DNA of 43,500 bases from Cristatella mucedo (Eukaryota > Bryozoa > Phylactolaemata > Cristatellidae), in assembly GCA_009760855.2 (NCBI GenBank), contig WPIO01000004.1, forward strand, positions 3,666,501 to 3,710,000. The letters are read 5' to 3'. A model generated the notes under the pieces. It did not search any database. It was not told where the DNA came from and was given only the letters and a program-made list of their open reading frames with translations. The translations under genes were made by a program, and so were the position numbers. Of this stretch, positions 1 through 28,052 are shown in pieces (within the stretch, counting starts at the first letter, position 1; each line of letters begins with the position of its first letter).

Positions 1-277
1 TCAAGACTCAAGTCAGTAACTCCCTGCTTCTGTCTTGATTTTACTGCTCAAATCCACCAACGGTGGGGCCACTGCCAAATGCCACAGTTGTTGGTGAATA
101 TTCTTTAATTGCAATGGCTAGGAATCGATTATGCGAATAACCTATGGCCGAGATTGCACAAAAGCCGGCGCCATGAAATAGGTAGTCAGGCCACCGAGTC
201 TTCGGTGTATGTCATAGCCGCTGTTGGACGCCCTCCGCTAATTTCAAATACACGTCTACGTTATGGATATGGTCTTG
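1..277. other. No feature recognised
   Basis: I see no conserved protein, RNA gene or repeat in this stretch. Open frames here are short and unlike any family I know. Confidence 0.5.
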
Positions 278-535
278 TTATGCTTGTAGCGGCTCGGCGC
301 ACAGCGGCGGCGCGACGTAGAACGAAGACCCCACAAGCGAGTTGTGGTACTGACGACGGCGGCTGTATTGTATCATATGCAGGCAACACAAGCGGGCGAG
401 TTTCCTACTTTCGTCTACGATGAGCGAGATCTTGCGGCCATTGAGCGCCAGCGCTTGCTTAGGGAAATTTCTATTTTCGTGCCGAAGCTTCGGACGAAAC
501 TGTAAATTCTTGCGGCTCCCTATGCGTCTAGCCAT
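278..535 (-). pseudogene. Possible hAT transposase fragment
   Basis: The reverse strand is open for about 85 codons. It contains 'GRKISLIVDES', which resembles the stretch around a catalytic Asp in hAT-type transposases ('K-I-S-hydrophobic-hydrophobic-D-E-S'). Nothing else in the frame is diagnostic, and no termini are visible. hAT relics occur elsewhere in this window, so a fragment here would be unsurprising. It could also be chance. Confidence 0.22.
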
Positions 536-544
536 TGCTTAGAC

Positions 545-1115
545 ACTCTTAATAATAATAACAATAATAATAATAATATTAGCACTGCACTTGATAAAGC
601 GCCCTCGGAGAACTCAAATCTTTTTCTAGGCGCTTTACATTTTTTACAAAGAAAACACGATCGAATGGTTAGTGGTAGCATGCTTGATAAACAACATGAA
701 TAACATGGTTAGTGGCAGCATGCACAGTGTCAGCACGCATAAGGACGAATCACAGGGACTCACTAAATGCTCTCTGGAGTTAGTTCCAGGCTTTGGGAGC
801 ATACGAACTAAAGGTACCGTCTCCAAAAGATTGGAGATCTGTATGGGATATAGGTAAATAGATTACGAAAAGCGGGTGGTACGATGGTGGGGCAGTAGAT
901 GTGATAGGTAGGCTGGAGCCAAACAATGAAGGGACCTAAAAGTGAGCGACAAAACCTTGAAGTCGATCCGCTGCTTGACTGGTAGCCGGTGCAGTTCGGC
1001 CAGAAGTGGTGTGATGTGGCAACTGCGACGCTCACGACAGACAAGCCTAGCTGCAAAGTTTTGCACTAGCTGTAGCGCCTGATCGCACATGCCGGTAGGC
1101 CAGCAAGCACTTGCG
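545..1115 (-). mobile_element. LINE-1fam (CR1/L2-like) 3' fragment
   Basis: Read on the - strand, this is the 3' part of a non-LTR retrotransposon. The reverse transcriptase C-terminal region is visible at 863-1090, with 'LPVKQRIDFKVLSLTFRSLH' and 'LAPAYLSHLLPHH', the standard signature of CR1/L2-type elements. It is followed by the 3' untranslated region and the conserved end 'gcgcctagaaa...gggcgcttt' at about 595-640, then an (ATT)n tail at 549-577. Compared with the copy at 40858-41825, it lacks a block between about 766 and 775. It is 5'-truncated and cannot be active. Confidence 0.85.
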
Positions 1116-1930
1116 AGAAGTCAGTATTGAGTGAAGTCAGTAGCTGCGTTTGCATCTAAACAGATGAAGCAAAAATCCGGCGCTTTGTGGTGTACTTAAA
1201 CATTGACATTATTTTAGCTCTTGGAGCATTAAAAAAGGATTTAAAAATAATTTGCTCCTTGGCAAATCAGGCGATTCGCTAAAAAAAATGACAGCGGTTC
1301 GCTGATATTTGGAGCAGGTGATGACCGGCGATCGATGCATAGGACACTGTAGACAAGCTAAACTTGGTTACTCGTGTATTCTCTTGACCGTCCGCTCTTC
1401 GTCAAATGACCTGAATTTTTGGGGTTCATTCTGCGATGCAGTTGCGTGAAAACATCGTCCTTGCATTCATTAATGCTAATTTTCTGCCATTATTTGACTC
1501 AGCAATAAATGGGCACAACAAAAGTGAGATCGTCACGATTTTCGCAGTTCCGGCTTCTAGTCGCATGTACAGATCGCATGTACGCTACGACTAGACAAGC
1601 TCTGCTACGCGATAATCGCAAGACCTGACTTCCTAATAGACATCCAACTTTGCCACCCAGAAGAACCAGATCAAACTTGGTGTACTTCAGTAACTTACAA
1701 AACGAGAAAGACCCTTTCGTGGACAATTGTGTGACAAAAGCGCTGTAGCAGCTTCTCACCAAAGTGCTCGGGCCACAAGCGCAGGGCTTGCAGTGGGGAC
1801 TACTCCTGGTTGACGCGCGACAAACGACACAATCTAAGCTGCACCTCGAAATACGACTAGCGAGTCATCGAGGCTGCCCCGATGCATGTGGGTATTCTGA
1901 CGGTAGTCTGGCATGGCAGCAATAAAGAGC
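1116..1930. other. Unannotated intergenic stretch
   Basis: No gene, RNA or recognised repeat is seen. The open frame on the reverse strand at 1499-1762 has no familiar motif. Confidence 0.5.
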
Positions 1931-1947
1931 ATATATATATATATATA
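1931..1947. repeat. (AT)n microsatellite
   Basis: A pure AT dinucleotide run of about eight units. Confidence 0.95.
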
Positions 1948-2155
1948 ACATAATTTGATATACCAAAAGTCCATGTCGATAGCGTTGAGTAGTCTGTTCA
2001 ACCGCCGCCGAAGAGGCAAAAGGTGTCCAGACCCAGCGATTACATGCAGCAACTCTCGCTCGAGGCCCCGAAGTGCGAATAACTATTATTGCACGCGAGT
2101 TGAGACCTTTGTACGACGCCTTATCATATGTTATGGTATATATAATCTGTTCCCA

Positions 2156-2160
<5 letters not shown>

Positions 2161-2195
<35 letters not shown>

Positions 2196-2211
2196 GTGTG
2201 TGTGTGTGTGA
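2161..2211. repeat. (TA)n-(TG)n compound microsatellite
   Basis: About 16 TA units (2161-2192) pass directly into a TG run (2195-2211). A further TA run lies at 2256-2275, just before a SINE-B tail. Confidence 0.95.
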
Positions 2212-2274
2212 GCTATACAAATGAATTATAAAAATAAATATAACTCCAAAAATCTGTATATATATATATATATA

Positions 2275-2804
<530 letters not shown>

Positions 2805-2960
2805 CCCCTAACCATGTTATTCATTTTGTTTGTTTTTCAAGCATGATTTTACTTACCATTCAATTGCATTTCCCTTTGCAGCAAATTTAAAGCGCCTAGA
2901 AATAGATTAAGTTCTCTGAGGGCGCTTTATCAAGTACAATTTTATTATTATTATTATTAC
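2805..2960 (+). mobile_element. LINE-1fam 3' end
   Basis: The 3' untranslated region and terminal signature of LINE-1fam ('aagcgcctaga...attaagttctctgagggcgctttatcaagt') are followed by (ATT)n. It is nearly identical to the copy at 9553-9735. It is heavily 5'-truncated, with no coding part left. Confidence 0.85.
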
Positions 2961-2965
2961 TATAT

Positions 2966-3190
2966 CTTTTCCAGCCGCCCTGAGCTGCTGCGTCTATGCT
3001 TCTCACTTCTTCGACTTCCCTCCTGACTTGGCTATGCTTCTTACTCTCACTTTGCGTGAATTCTGCTGTTTAGAATAGCTTATTCGCACAGAAAGCCGTT
3101 TGGGCTTTGAGTACGCTCACGACAACTCTACTGCGTAATATCCCCTTAGTTTTTGTGGTTTTGTTGAGTTATCGATGGAGATGTGTATTG
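2966..3190 (+). mobile_element. LINE-2fam 3' end
   Basis: This matches the 3' part of a second LINE family, best seen at 23080-23300 and again at 30855-31085. Shared marks are 'gagctgctgcgtctatgcttc', 'aaagccg...tttgggctttgagtac' and the end 'gttgagttatcgatggagatg'. It begins directly after the LINE-1fam tail at 2960, so two elements abut here. Confidence 0.65.
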
Positions 3191-3194
3191 TACA

Positions 3195-3445
3195 TTTCCT
3201 TAACTCACTCTCGATTGATGTCTTGACATCGCCTGGCTTAACGACATTTAAAACGAAGCTACAAACCCATATGTTCCCTACAGCTTTTCCTGGGTCCATG
3301 GGAATTGTCCTTTGTGTATCTATGCGCATTGACATGAGCATTTTACCACTAACATATTGACATACTTCCTGCACAGCATATTGAAAGTGCCTAGAGAGAG
3401 ATTTAGCTATCTTACAGCGCTATAAAAATATGTTGTTACTGTTCT
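3195..3445 (+). mobile_element. LINE-1fam 3' fragment with RT C-terminus
   Basis: The + frame reads 'LTSPGLTTFKTKLQTHMF', matching the end of the LINE-1fam ORF2 protein (compare 'TTPPDLTTFKKKLKMHIF' in the 21043-21940 copy). It is followed by 3' UTR and a diverged tail ('gtgcctagagagag...cagcgctataaa'). Confidence 0.7.
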
Positions 3446-3984
3446 TCTTATTATCAATATATAAATGACCCACTTTGCCCACGATGAATTTGAGGATCAT
3501 TCCCAATCCTTGTGCAATAAACCAAAATTACTCTGCACCTTTTGCAACACATTCGGCCACACAAATATATTCATTGCACTAAGAGAAGGTTGCCACTAGT
3601 TAACCCATTGCACTGCCGTTTTCGGCGGCGGGAGTAGAGTTTCTGGTAGCTTTTTACAGTAACGGTAAAACGGCTGTTATTCACCCAAAAGTTAAAAACA
3701 GTACGCAGCTGTTTTTTCAAACAATTTAACTGATTCTAACGGAAATATTTTTAAACAAAAAGATACTAAAACTGAAATGCCAGCTTTTATTCTGGATAGG
3801 AAATATGTAACGAAAAACGAATTTTTTAAATTTATTTTGAATGTTTTAGGGATGCTAATAACTTAATAAAATTTTGCTATGATGATTTTATCAAATTGGC
3901 CAAAAACTAAAATTAAAGTAATTTAGAAAAAATTGAGGAAGATATTAATTAAATTGATCTTTTGGCATCAACCAATCATGATGT
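3446..3984. other. AT-rich stretch, likely left arm of hAT-1
   Basis: There is no coding capacity. The region repeats short motifs such as 'acagt', 'aaaacggctgtt' and 'aaaaacagta' (3645-3730). Similar ones appear to the right of the hAT-1 coding part (5960-6035). Such subterminal repeats are usual in hAT elements, but I could not fix the terminal inverted repeats. Confidence 0.4.
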
Positions 3985-4671
3985 TCTTTCAGCCACGGAT
4001 TCAGTTTGGGAATACACCGCAAACGAAGGAGTCCAATTACAGAAGAGTTAGAAGGTCAATATGGACGATGCAATAAAATCACAAAATGTTCTGGAAAATT
4101 CATGAAAACGTTAAAGAATCATCTGAAAATACATGGAATTGATTTTGTTTAAGTTGCTGGAGGGTGCACATCCAAGGAAGGGCCCTTGAACAAAAAAAGA
4201 ACAAAAACGATTGCCGATTTCCTGGGGCGAAATAGTGTGAAGGAGAATGTTATCGATCTTGCTGCTGATGGGCAATCGATTAGAGGTATCACCAGAAACA
4301 AGTATATAAGGCAATCACTCTCACGGAACAGATTTAAACTTCCAGCTAAAGAAAGCGATTTGATGAAGCTGGCGCACGATGATTACGAAGAAAATAGATT
4401 CAAAGCGATTGCCAACATCAAGGGAAAACTCGAAAGACGGGTAAAATTTAGCATGAGGGTGGATTAATGTACAACCGTTAGAGGAAGTCGATTCTCCGGA
4501 GTCAGCATTTATGATAGCGGCTATAAAACAGCAATCAAGACGGATCTTGTTCGTATATTTGGTTTGTGCACTACTCTCGATAAATTCAAATCAATTAAAC
4601 ACCATTTGAGCGCTTTTGGAATAACCATGGAGAAGGATTTGGTGGAATCTACTCATAACGGCGAATCAGGA

Positions 4672-4707
<36 letters not shown>

Positions 4708-5880
4708 TCACTTGACAAAGCGCCCTCAGAGAACTTAATCTCTCTCTAGGCGCTTGAAATATAATAAGAAATGCAATAGCCAGATCAGTGTCGTAGAACA
4801 GTTCTGCTTAAACCATGTTCTGTACCTTTGAGTATGTGACACATTGTACAATAAGAGTACTGAGATGGGTGATTCAAACCAGGGTAGAAAGTGACGATAT
4901 TGATGAAATGGACAATTTTTAAGCAGGTACGAACTTGGATGTAGTCAGCAATGATCCATTGGAAGGAGACGTCGATTACCGAGATCTGCTCACGGCATCA
5001 CGCAAGCCTGCCAAATTCATCAAAAAATCGTTTGTTCGAAATTATGTATTTTAATCCAAAGTAAAAGCCGAGTTCACACTCGAGATTGAACTGCATCTTT
5101 ACCTGAAGACACACTGGAACTCCATCCCAACAATTTTAGAGCCGCTGTTAAAGATAGAAGTCGCCATCCGTGAGGCATTAACCGATTTCAAGGCGCTGGA
5201 ATTGATCGAGACGACATTGGATTTTGTCGCTCTCAAAACCCTTCTGGAGGGAATGGAATCTGTGAAACTTGCTGTTGAAAATCTAAGTCGAGAAGACGCG
5301 ATATTGAAGAATGTTGGCACATTTTTAGAAATCATGTTCAGCAAGCTCTCTAATCTTAATAATGACATTAGTACCAACCTCATGAAAAGTTTGAAGTCGC
5401 GTTGAAGAGCGATTGAATAAGGATGTCATGAACCTCTTGCGAAGTCTCAAAGATCCATTTTTGCCCCGTCAAAAACTACTCTAAATTTTGTAGGAAATGT
5501 AGCGTCTCGTCAATTTGGAGTCAGCAATGTAGAATTTGTCGTCGAACAGTCGTCAAAAGATGCTGAAAGTGTCAACTTGTCTTTTCTTTTATTAAAAAAG
5601 GTGGAACATCAATTGCTGTCAGGTGGCAAGACAGTTTCAAATTGCTCAAGTCCGAATTCAAGCTCTTCAGGAAATCTGGCCAGGGCACTGAAAATTTCCA
5701 GATATTGTACAGTACAATTGTATCCGTTAAACCAACATCAACGAACTTTGAAAGAGTTTTTCGGTCTGTGCGAATTTCTGTACAAAATTAAAATCGCATC
5801 TCTGAGAAAAGTCGCTTAATGCACTTGCATCTTGAAATATTATTATAAGAAATAAAGGGTATTGTTTTAGAACTTACCAC
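3985..5880 (+). pseudogene. hAT-1: decayed hAT transposase relic
   Basis: The broken frames give a BED-type finger (4054-4150), the N-terminal transposase region (4186-4467), and a stretch reading 'SIKHHLSAFGITMEKDL' (4564-4650). The C-terminal dimerisation motif 'STNFERVFRSVR' followed by 'ISEKSR' lies near 5735-5815. All are known hAT features in the right order. The first zinc-ligand Cys of the finger is Tyr (codon TAT at 4060-4062); the second Cys and both His remain. Stops and frameshifts break the frame in many places, and a LINE tail has inserted at 4670-4762. The element is dead. It lies just upstream of the NIT2 promoter. Confidence 0.75.
4670..4762 (-). mobile_element. LINE-1fam tail inserted in hAT-1
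   Basis: An (AAT)n run (4674-4706) is followed by the reverse-strand LINE-1fam end ('cttgacaaagcgccctcagagaac' region). It interrupts the hAT-1 reading frame after the 'LVESTHNGES' segment, so it is younger than hAT-1. Confidence 0.8.
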
Positions 5881-6140
5881 GAAAATATATATAATAAAAC
5901 GGTGCTGATCACGAAAATAAGCTATTGACTGTAAAATTAGTGGAAAAAATGGAAAAAACACAGTAAAAACTGCTGAAGACAACTGGTTTTTTAATGGAAA
6001 AGAGTAAACAGTGTTTTTTTAAAGTGTCTGTTTTTCATAAACCCTGGGCTGGAACTAGTGTGGCTACAGCCAGAGAATCACCCGCGAGCAGATTTTGCCA
6101 GGAGAGCTAATAACTGACCGGAGACAAAGAAAGGGTCGTG

Positions 6141-6151
6141 ATTGGGGCGGG
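6141..6151 (+). promoter_or_regulatory. NIT2 promoter: inverted CCAAT box next to GC box
   Basis: 'attgg' (inverted CCAAT, an NF-Y site) overlaps 'ggggcggg' (an Sp1-type GC box), about 60 bp before the NIT2 start codon. There is no TATA box. The surrounding 6170-6480 is rich in CpG, as expected for a housekeeping promoter. Transcription probably starts between 6152 and 6208; the exact site is not visible. Confidence 0.5.
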
Positions 6152-6208
6152 CTGATCGGTTCTCAGTTGACCTGACGGAAGTAACCCCGGTCGGTGCACC
6201 GCCTAGCG

Positions 6209-24387
<18,179 letters not shown>

Positions 24388-24705
24388 TGACAGCTGTAAG
24401 ACCGGCTTCCCCGACAGCAGCAGTGCTTCCAGGAGCTGAATGCATGGAATCTTCCTGTCGAGATTTTGGTTTCGCTCACACCTCACAATAGCGTATAGCT
24501 TTGGCTGATCAATGATCCTACCCATTTAGCACGTGCCTGCTGCTGTGGATACTGTTTTTACATGATCAGCTGCTAGTTGTCTTGTGCTTTGCTCCCCCAC
24601 CGGTTTGATTGCTTCGCAGGCTGTGTGACCGAGGCCTATTTCTGGTTTTTGCTCCCAGCCCTATGCGAAAGTGCCCTATTTTCCTGAGAGCTTGCCACCA
24701 TTCTA

Positions 24706-24711
24706 AATAAA
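24706..24711 (+). terminator. NIT2 polyadenylation signal
   Basis: AATAAA lies about 320 bp after the NIT2 stop codon and is followed by a G/T-rich stretch. It is the first good signal after the stop, so the 3' UTR is probably 24388 to about 24730. Confidence 0.6.
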
Positions 24712-25044
24712 CGTTGGGGAAGGCAGCTTGCCACTATTTTACTATTTGGAGCTCACAGCGGAGGCTACTTTCCTCGTCTGCTGTTAGTGTTTGCACTCGA
24801 CGACGACACAAGATGGCAGATCGTTGGTCAAGAGAACAGACGGACAGAGCGAGTATAGATTTCCCTAAGATTACGTGTTGGATCTGCTGAGGGTGTAGCT
24901 GTTATGTGAGCATCAACGGTGTCGTTCGAGGGCATCAGCCGTTGGCGAGAGCGGCTCAGTCGTCGACAATGATACCCAACCGGCCATGCTGCTGAGGCCC
25001 ACTATCCGTGCGAACGTTCAGCGTCGTTTCCAGAGGTGCACGCT
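24712..25044. other. Intergenic stretch after NIT2
   Basis: A short ATG frame at about 24813 ('MADRWSREQTDRASIDFPK') has no known match. No repeat recognised. Confidence 0.4.
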
Positions 25045-25395
25045 GATAGGGAGCCAGTGCAGGTAGATGAGCAGTGGTGTAATGTGGCAATTGTGACTTT
25101 AATGACTGATAAGCTTAGCTTTAAAGTTTTCAAGGAACTGTTAACGTCTTATTGCACAGGCTATAAGACTTTCGACTTGTGAGTTGCGGAAGTTGAAAAG
25201 GGATGTCGCAAATACATGGACCAGCTTGGCTGTTTATCATGTTCAAAGCAGCCTCGAACGTTTCCAATGCTGTTTAGCTGAAAGTAGGCAGACTTGAGAA
25301 TGGAGGAAACGGTGAAAGAAATGTGCTCATCCAATAGCGAGTCATTTTAGAATAGCAGACTAGATTACGGGAAGACATCACTGGAGTGATACTAA
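25045..25395 (-). mobile_element. LINE-1fam internal fragment, old
   Basis: Aligns with the reverse-strand copies at 21540-21850 and 41400-41700: 'agccagtgcaggtagatgag', 'gcggaagttgaaaagggatg', 'tagctgaaagtaggcagact'. Coding frames are lost. Confidence 0.65.
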
Positions 25396-25399
25396 GTCA

Positions 25400-25740
25400 C
25401 CCGGCCCCTCTCTTGCTCACGCCTAAATATCGGAAATACCTTCTCATCGGGTTTCGCATCGTACTGCCCACTACTCTGAATCGGTGCCTCTAAACAACCA
25501 CAAACCTTTGGGAACCGCACCAATACTTCATATGCTCCCTTAGCCTGGCTGTTTCAGCTCCGAAATCTATCAAAATGTTGACCTGCTTAGACAAGGGTAC
25601 TACATCCAAACTAGTTCACACCTTAGTGACATTGCATATAGATTACTGTAGTTACCTTCATTCACGACTTTCAACCTGCGCCCTTTATAGTCAGCAATTG
25701 TTGCAAACTGCAAGCCGGCCTGAGAATTGTACCGTTTTGC
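25400..25740 (+). mobile_element. LINE-1fam fragments, rearranged
   Basis: The + strand first has C-terminal sequence ('aacaacc...aaacctttgggaaccgc', 'tatgctcccttagcctggc'). It is followed by the more upstream region 'MLTCLDKGTTSKLVHTLVTL', 'YCSYLHSRL' and 'LLQTAS'. The order is the reverse of the intact element, so two pieces are joined. Confidence 0.6.
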
Positions 25741-26160
25741 TTTTGCCTGCTTGTCTAAGCAGTGCACTGCCAACGTAATAAGTAATCGATTATTGATTAG
25801 CAAGTTGTTAGCCTGCGTTGAGATATACAGTTGACTCCACTTATAAGAATACACTCGGGCTGGCAAATAGGCATTTTTACATGCCGAATATTCTTTCTTG
25901 TGAGCAGAATAATCTTGCATTAGACATTCTATATGCCGAGTCGACTACAGTTGAAATGAGAAATGATCAATCATTAGTATCGCTATTGAGGTGCCTGATA
26001 GGAGTTACAGAAGATAGAACTTCATATATTGCTTGATAGAAAGCCAACTGGAACCCGGCTATATTTTATCTTAAACCAGCTAATCTGCAGTTGCAAAGCA
26101 GATTGTCATTGTTTTTTTATTCGCCACGTCTATTTCTCATGCTGAACATTTAAGTATAAG
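25741..26160. other. Unannotated intergenic stretch
   Basis: No feature recognised. Confidence 0.5.
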
Positions 26161-26214
26161 ACAGCAAGACAATTACCAGAAATAAAAAACAGCATCGCTC
26201 GAATCACCAGTAAC

Positions 26215-26219
26215 AAAAA
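26215..26219 (-). terminator. Pol III terminator of tRNA-Lys
   Basis: TTTTT on the - strand, seven bases after the tRNA discriminator base. A second, longer T run follows within a duplicated trailer at 26183-26189. Confidence 0.8.
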
Positions 26220-26225
26220 CAGCAT

Positions 26226-26298
26226 CGCCCGAACGGGGACTCGAACTCCGGACCCTCAGATTAAAAGTCTGATGCTCTACCGACTGAGCTATCCGGGC
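26226..26298 (-). tRNA. tRNA-Lys (anticodon TTT)
   Basis: It reads 'GCCCGGATAGCTCAGTCGGT' at the 5' end, with acceptor stem GCCCGGA / TTCGGGC, D arm GCTC...GAGC, and anticodon stem TCAGA/TCTGA around loop 'CTTTTAA' (anticodon TTT). T-loop 'TTCGAGT', discriminator G. There is no intron. The T stem CGGAG/CCCCG has one A-C mismatch (positions 52-62), where the usual tRNA-Lys has a G-C pair. Boxes A and B are otherwise standard. It may be a functional gene or a recently drifting copy. Confidence 0.93.
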
Positions 26299-26583
26299 TG
26301 CTCTGAGGGGTGATGATATATAAATCTTATATTTTAAATATTGTTGCAATGGTATGTTCGTAAAAATTGTACAGGTATTTACAATTTTCTGAATACTACT
26401 AACAGTTCCTATGTCCCGCCCCCAAAGAATGTGGCCGGTGTGCAGCCGCCGGTTATACGTGTTAGGGTTTTCCATCGGCTCAAAAGATATCAAGCGGTAT
26501 CAGAAGATGCATACTAGAGAGGCTGTTGACGGAGCGTCGTCTGGAAAAGCATAGCTAGCTAATGGAGCTTGCAGGTTCCAGAA

Positions 26584-26709
26584 CAGTTGCCGTATGTCCC
26601 CGGACACTTGCCGTATGTTCCCGGACACTTGCCGTAGGTTCCCGAATACTTGCCGTATGTTCCCGGACACTTGCCGTATGTTCCCGGACACTTGCCGTAG
26701 GTTCTCTGA
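26584..26709. repeat. 21-bp minisatellite, six units
   Basis: Six tandem 21-bp units, core 'acttgccgtatgttcccgg'. Units 1-3 and 4-6 match one another as two 63-bp higher-order blocks: units 2 and 5 are identical, and units 3 and 6 share a 'gtagg' variant. There are no spacers, so this is not a CRISPR array. Confidence 0.92.
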
Positions 26710-27379
26710 CTTTTACCACTGCGCCCAGCGTAGTTCGATTCACGGTCTACTCGCCAGGATTGGCCAGTTCGGAGTGAAACGCACGAATGCTGTTGAAATG
26801 TTGGCATCCTACAACAGCTAGATTATTACAGCCCTCGAGATTGTTAGCAGTTCCCAGATTATTATTTTGAGGTGAGGTACCGGAAATAGTCTATCCTAAT
26901 CTGTTTTTGAATGTACATCTGGACATCTGAAGCGATAGTTGTACTCTAGGCTTCGAGTCGCAAAGTTGTATGCGATGGCTGGTGCTGTGCATACCTATAT
27001 GCTGCAATCTGCGGCTTGGAAATATAAACTTATACGCAAGGCTATTGACTTGCTGTAGTACGATGACGGGATTTCTTGAATTGCTTTCATGCGCCGCTAC
27101 CATCTGCGTGCGTGAGTTTGTCGGTGTAAGCTACCACGGACTGTTGTACGTGAGCTGTGTTTGTGGGCCTAAGGACTTTAGTTGAGAAGCCGCTACAGCA
27201 CGTTCGTAACACTATAAGCCGTACATGTCAGTCCTAGAGAGCAGTCAAGTCTGTGCGAGCAGTCGCGCACAGCCAAAAAACTAATCAGGAACAGGCGGTG
27301 GTGCAATGCTGGCTGATATCTTCTGACCGGTCCCACAAAAAGTGGGTCTGCTGTTCCCAGCCTGAAAAGGGCGTGGCTT
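26710..27379. other. Unannotated intergenic stretch
   Basis: Two small inverted repeats lie at 27251-27272 ('ctgtgcg'/'cgcacag') and 27288-27357 ('ggaacag'/'ctgttcc', with inner 'cccac'/'gtggg'). No gene recognised. Confidence 0.4.
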
Positions 27380-27470
27380 ATAATAATAATGATAACACAT
27401 TTTTATAGCGCCCTCAGAGAACTGAATCTCTTTCTAGGCACTTTACAGATGCTGTTTAAAAAGCATTACC
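27380..27470 (-). mobile_element. LINE-1fam 3' tail
   Basis: (AAT)n, then 'agcgccctcagagaactgaa' and 'ctaggcactttacagatgct'. It runs directly into a SINE-A body at 27480. Confidence 0.8.
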
Positions 27471-27479
27471 AAATGATTG

Positions 27480-27592
27480 TGTTTGGCGATCCTCTATCGC
27501 CACTGCAAGCGGTGATGATAGCCTTAAAGGCTCTTCTGTTGCTATACAAAATACGCTGTTAAATCAGCTAGTATTTATTATTATTTTACTTA
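27480..27592 (+). mobile_element. SINE-A 3' half
   Basis: It starts inside the element ('ggcgatcctctatcgccact'), continues 'gatagccttaaaggctcttc' and ends 'gctgttaaatcagctagtat' with an ATT/TTA tail. The tRNA head is missing. Confidence 0.8.
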
Positions 27593-27811
27593 CTCTTGCA
27601 CATACTATTGATCGCAACACAAAAGTAATAGAGCATCAACACCAAGGTCTTGACACAAAAAACTGCAGTCTTTGACATTAGCAGCAGCAACGACTGACAA
27701 ACTGATGGCATCAAACAAGGCACTGCCTGGAGTAGAAGACTGAATACATGAGTTGCATGGGGGGTTGTCAAGTTGGGCGGACCGATCAAGTCGGGAATGT
27801 TAGTGGTTCTC

Positions 27812-28052
27812 GGGGCCGCGATAGCCCAGATGTAAGGTGCTCGCTCTTCACAACCTAGGTAGTGGACTCAAACCTGCAGTGGGCGATCCTCTATTGCCAA
27901 CTGCAGGTGGTGGCGATAGCCGTTAAAGTTCTCCTACAGCTATGCAAATAATAATAATAATAACACACTTAATAAAACCCCCTCAGAGAACTCAACCTCT
28001 TTCTATGCGCTTCACATTAGCTGCAAGGAAAGGCTGTTTGATCTGCTAATTT
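27812..28052 (+). mobile_element. SINE-A split by a LINE tail
   Basis: The head and body run from 'gccgcgatagcccagatgta' to 'acagctatgcaaa' (27947). The sequence is then interrupted and resumes at 28030 with 'aggctgtttgatctgctaat'. The two pieces together make one SINE-A. Confidence 0.82.
27948..28030 (-). mobile_element. LINE-1fam tail nested in SINE-A
   Basis: (AAT)n, 'aaaccccctcagagaactca' and 'atgcgcttcacattagctgc' on the reverse strand. It is only about 80 bp long and lies exactly inside the SINE-A at 27812-28052. Confidence 0.82.

Noticed and set aside
3595-6062. 'ccactagtt' and 'ggaactagtg' as hAT-1 target duplication
   Set aside because: The shared 'actagt' is a palindrome and too short; no matching terminal inverted repeats could be set beside it.
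24740-25000. Possible LTR-element leader (AATAAA, then an ATG frame)
   Set aside because: No second LTR, primer-binding site or gag/pol motif could be recognised; the AATAAA fits NIT2 better.
26555-26821. Repetitive open frames over the minisatellite; possible CRISPR
   Set aside because: Units of 21 bp stay open in several frames by arithmetic. There are no spacers between units and the genome is eukaryotic.
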